64,000 nucleotides of DNA, taken from contig CM049316.1 in assembly GCA_026874595.1 (NCBI GenBank), positions 59,901,676 to 59,965,675 of the forward strand. Direction: 5' to 3'. The translations under genes were made by a program, and so were the position numbers. The notes under the pieces were generated by a model, which ran no database searches, was not told the origin of the DNA, and saw only the letters and a program-made list of their open reading frames with translations. The DNA is from Sipunculus nudus. Its lineage: Eukaryota > Annelida > Sipuncula > Golfingiida > Sipunculidae. Shown in pieces: positions 60,955 through 64,000 of the stretch (position 1 is the first letter of the stretch; each line of letters begins with the position of its first letter).

Positions 60955-61930
60955 CTTATGCGTGCGTCGTGTGTTGTGCGTCGTGCGTCGTCTGTACGTT
61001 AACCATAGCTATCTCAAAAAAGGCATCACCAAATGTTTTGCAAACAATCAGTCATCCAAAAGACTATATCGGATTTTGTTTATTTTTTTTCTAACTGCAT
61101 TTTCTTAGATTTTATAGGGAAAAAGCTATAAAAGCTTTAAAAATCTTCTTCTCTGAAACTGTCCAGCCAAATTGTCCAATATTTCACAGAAATGATCCCT
61201 GGAACAATCTTTCTCAAGTTTGTTCGAATGGTTCCAGTTCGAAGATTTTTGGCTGAGATACAGGAGGTTGAACTTTGTTAACTGTGCAAAAAAGCATATT
61301 AAAATTTAAATCTCAGAAATGGCTGTAGCTATCTTCACCAAATTTTATGCCAATGTACCATCAACCTTTTTTGTACGGGGGTCATGAGTGCCTGTATCAC
61401 ACTGAGGGCTACAAAAAACTTCTTCTCTAAAACCATATGGCCAAAATGTTTAGTATCGGACAGAAATGATACTAGGGTTGTGCTTTCTGAAGTTTAATCA
61501 AATGGTCTCTTTTCAGTGACTTTTGGCTAACTTATGGGAAGCTGAATTGAGTTATATGCCATCACAGCCCATTTTAGCTCAGTGACTACAAAGATCTTCT
61601 TCTCAAAAACCACTGGGCCAAATTCTTAAATCTCACACATTAATTATCCTCAGATGTTGATAATTCAAGTTTGCTTAAATGATTTTGGTTCAGTGCTTTT
61701 TGGCTGAGTTACAGGAATCTGAACTTAGCCAGTTTGCTGTATCGTCCTATATGAGTTATAAACCTGCGGAACGTTTTTCAACTGATGCCACTGAAGCCAG
61801 TTTGTTAAATATTTTACAAGAATAATTCCTACAATGATTCTTATAATAATTGTCATTAATGGTTCCACATGAATGATTTTTGGCTGAATTATGGAGATTG
61901 AATTGAGTCATTTTACCATATATGTTAGCT
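60955..61930 (+). repeat. Family F satellite, about four ~180-bp monomers
   Basis: A CGTGCGTCGTCTGTACGTTAAC junction (about 60980-61003) leads into monomers with CTTCTTCTCT.AAACC..TGGCCAAA, ACAGAAATGAT, and GATTTTTGGCTGA.TTA.GG.A..TGAA. Unit starts are near 61147, 61418, 61599 and 61780. Confidence 0.7.
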
Positions 61931-62489
61931 GTGTGATGCTGTTACATCTAGCCTGGCACCAGTTTATCAGCATCTATTACATCATGCCACTAGACATTTA
62001 GATTTCAGGTTATCTTTGGTTAATATTGACAAGAAAGATTTTTTAAAAGCTTAAAAAAATTAGATTTATGATTTAAGTTATTCATCATACCAGGCAATGT
62101 TACAATCATGGATATTCAGCTCTCTGTGGCTATATAAAGACAACTGTACGTGGATTATAAATTATTGGTATCCCTACTCAACTTAATTCAAGAATTTGCC
62201 ATCAATGAGATATATCTGTATTTTAATTTTGCATTCAGTATGCATCCGTAATAATTTTACATATATTCTTGTTTTCTTTTTTATAAAAATTCAGCTGAAA
62301 AGCATTTTGTATTGGGAAAATAAATTTCAAAGTCATTTCAAGTAGGGACCACTTTTGTGTTCAGATGGCAGCACTTGGTTTACCATTGGCAGATTGCCAT
62401 TGCTTTGATGTTGGCCATTAGCCAAGATGATGTCAGCTTTATAAATAGTTTTGGCACAGTGCCTGGATTGGAAGAAGTGCAGCCAGGTA

Positions 62490-62735
62490 TAGGTCAAGAG
62501 TTCACTCAGTGCAGTAGCATCATTCTATTTATAGCATTGGCAGACTGCTCACTTTATCATATTTGGCACCCAAAGTTCAGCCTGAATCTATTTATAGCTT
62601 TGGCAGACTGCCAACTGTGTCAGATTATGCAACAGGTCAAGAGTTCACTCAGTGCAGCCAGGTACATGTCAAAAGTTCACTCAGTCTAGCCAGGTGCAGG
62701 TCAAGAGTTCACTCAGTGCAGTAGCTTAAGGCAGC
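62490..62735 (+). repeat. Minisatellite with GGTCAAGAGTTCACTCAGTG core
   Basis: AGGTCAAGAGTTCACTCAGTGCAG..CCAGGT recurs four times, interleaved with two copies of TTTATAGC.TTGGCAGACTGC. Confidence 0.75.
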
Positions 62736-62839
62736 AATTTGTCACAGGTCACTGAGGGGGCAACTGCCTTACTCACCTAAGCCTTGTCAGCCCAGTGCAT
62801 CAAACTCTTGGAAAGTTAGATGTATTGGACTGATATTTT

Positions 62840-63180
62840 TACCTGTCTATGCGTCTTTGATGGTATTCTCATTTACAAGACAGGTGGTGCCACGTACATT
62901 GACTTTTGCACAGTGTATGTGCCTGCTAATTTCTACAGAGGAATTTGATATATCAGCCTGAAATTGGGCATATTTATACATATCGAATAGCTTTTTCATA
63001 TACAAGACTGGTGGTGCCACCTACAATAATTTTTGCACAGTGTATGTCCCTGGTTATATCTCAGGAGGGGTTTGATATATAAGTCTGAAAATTGGGCATA
63101 TGTGTCTATCTCTGATAGCTTCATTGTATACAAGACTAGTGGTGCCAGCTACAATCGTTTTTGTGTTGTTTGCACCCATG
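62840..63180 (+). repeat. Family C satellite, three ~120-bp monomers
   Basis: ACAAGAC.GGTGGTGCCAC, then TTTTGCACAGTGTATGT, then GA.ATATATCAG.CTGAAATTGGGCATAT recur at about 62876, 63002 and 63126. Confidence 0.8.
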
Positions 63181-63920
63181 CCAGAATTTCAGCGGTGATA
63201 TTTGTGTAATTTTTTCTTATTCAAAATGTTTAGTACTTGCATTGTTCATATACTTGAAAAGTAATGGTCCAGCATTGAAGCATTATACCTGGTGTATTTC
63301 CCAATGCACTGGTTCGCATTAGGCCTGTAGGCCTTGTTAAATAAACAAGTACCGGCAAGCTATTTATCTTGGTTTACAGCTCATTAAACAGTAGGGGATT
63401 GTTGTTAAGGTAAACTGAAAACTATTTAAGCCAATATCAACACAAATATGGATTCAAGCGCCTGTTGTTAGAGAGTATGGGCACTTACTCTGAATGAAAT
63501 CAGGTATTGCTTCGTCTCTGCTGGGCATATATACAACTTCCGCCTGGAAGGATGGAAATAACTGAACTCTGCGAGTTCAAAGGATAAAAAGCATCTACAG
63601 GGGCACATAAAGATGATATATCGATATAACTTGATACATTTTAAGTTTATTTCTACATATGAATACAAGATTGCTTCTTTATCGCACAACAAGCACTGGT
63701 ATTTCATTGTTACAGGTCCCTCCAAGTACTGCAGGGTGGACTCTCCCTGCTGAACGGTCAGACTCCATCACAGATGAATCGATGGAGTCCATACATGTCG
63801 GGCTAGCCAGAAATTAGATCAGAAATTTGTGATTTTTAAAGTTATTAAATATAAGCATAAATGTAAAAGCAATACTAAAATTTTGCACAACTTTGACCAT
63901 GGCACATTTTATTCCTGTAA

Positions 63921-64000
63921 GGCCAAAAAAAATAAAAGGTATGGTTCTCAGGCACCGCCCGCATCAATTTTAACCCCCCGCATCAAACATTTTTATTTTG
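63921..64000 (+). mobile_element. GGCC-ended MITE, cut by the window end
   Basis: Starts GGCCAAAAAAAATAAAAGG and continues TATGGTTCTCAGGCACCGCC, matching the inverse of 30724-30804. Confidence 0.85.

Larger units (their letters stand above)
60440..63465. mobile_element. hAT-like foldback element, 3.0 kb, filled with satellites
   Basis: Inverted repeats of about 150 bp (60441-60593 and 63319-63465) start ACAGGCGCTTGAATCC and share TTGTGTTGATATTGGCTTA, CAGTTTACCTTAACAACAA, GAGCTGTAAACCA and GCTTGCCGGTACTTGTTTAT. TGTTAGAG flanks both sides (60432-60439 and 63466-63473), an 8-bp target duplication close to the hAT preference nTnTAGAn; the left side has one extra C. Inside are three satellite blocks and no transposase. 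Confidence 0.75.

Noticed and set aside
1-64000. CRISPR arrays, bacterial operons, rRNA genes, retroviral or LTR elements
   Set aside because: None seen. Direct repeats here are minisatellites and satellites of eukaryotic type, and no reverse transcriptase or integrase motif was recognised.

Overview
The window reads as nuclear DNA of an invertebrate animal, most likely a bivalve mollusc. The genes have GT-AG introns and are widely spaced, the DNA is AT-rich, and most of it is microsatellites, tandem-monomer satellites and short inverted-repeat transposons. Several satellites contain runs of GTCCGTCCGTTAAC type that I associate with bivalve genomes. The species cannot be fixed from the sequence.

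Four protein-coding genes can be supported. (1) At the left edge, on the minus strand, is the 5' part of a secreted chymotrypsin-fold serine protease: signal peptide exon (5224-5176), cysteine-rich plus Thr/Pro-linker exon (3315-3052), and an exon with the activation site and catalytic His (730-541). The Asp and Ser exons lie beyond base 1. (2) On the plus strand, a complete six-exon glutathione S-transferase of the rho/'GST A-like' type runs from 12381 to 24299 (232 aa). (3) On the minus strand, a six-exon TMEM143-family mitochondrial membrane protein (DUF3754) runs from 48332 to 42490 (516 aa); its start codon sits in a perfect TISU element. (4) On the minus strand, a 634-aa RING-H2 protein is encoded in one uninterrupted exon (55426-53522). 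The genes are not an operon and share no obvious pathway; GST and TMEM143 are ordinary cell-maintenance functions.

The rest is repeat-dominated. 0-10 kb: a TTAA MITE, a GGATCC-ended MITE, a 31-bp minisatellite of small palindromes, and a satellite-bearing element (family A). 12-25 kb: GST introns carrying MITEs, a SINE and another family A copy. 25-40 kb: almost purely mobile and satellite DNA, with two family A copies, two TACCGTAAAA-ended elements (one holding a near-perfect 73-bp hairpin), a CAT-rich tract, and a recent 675-bp duplication inside a ~338-bp-monomer array. 49-53 kb: repeats and homopolymer tracts. 57.2-59.4 kb: a 2.17-kb Mutator-like element with ~230-bp inverted repeats, six subterminal CGGCCGATAT-type motifs, a 9-bp target duplication and a broken PHD-like ORF. 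60.4-63.5 kb: a 3.0-kb hAT-like foldback element packed with satellites.

The most interesting structures are the Mutator-like element, the satellite-loaded terminal-repeat elements that share a GGTGGCACCACC core across otherwise different monomers, the protease with a tyrosine activation site and unfamiliar N-terminal module, and the TISU start of TMEM143. All family assignments are from reading the sequence; no database search was possible.
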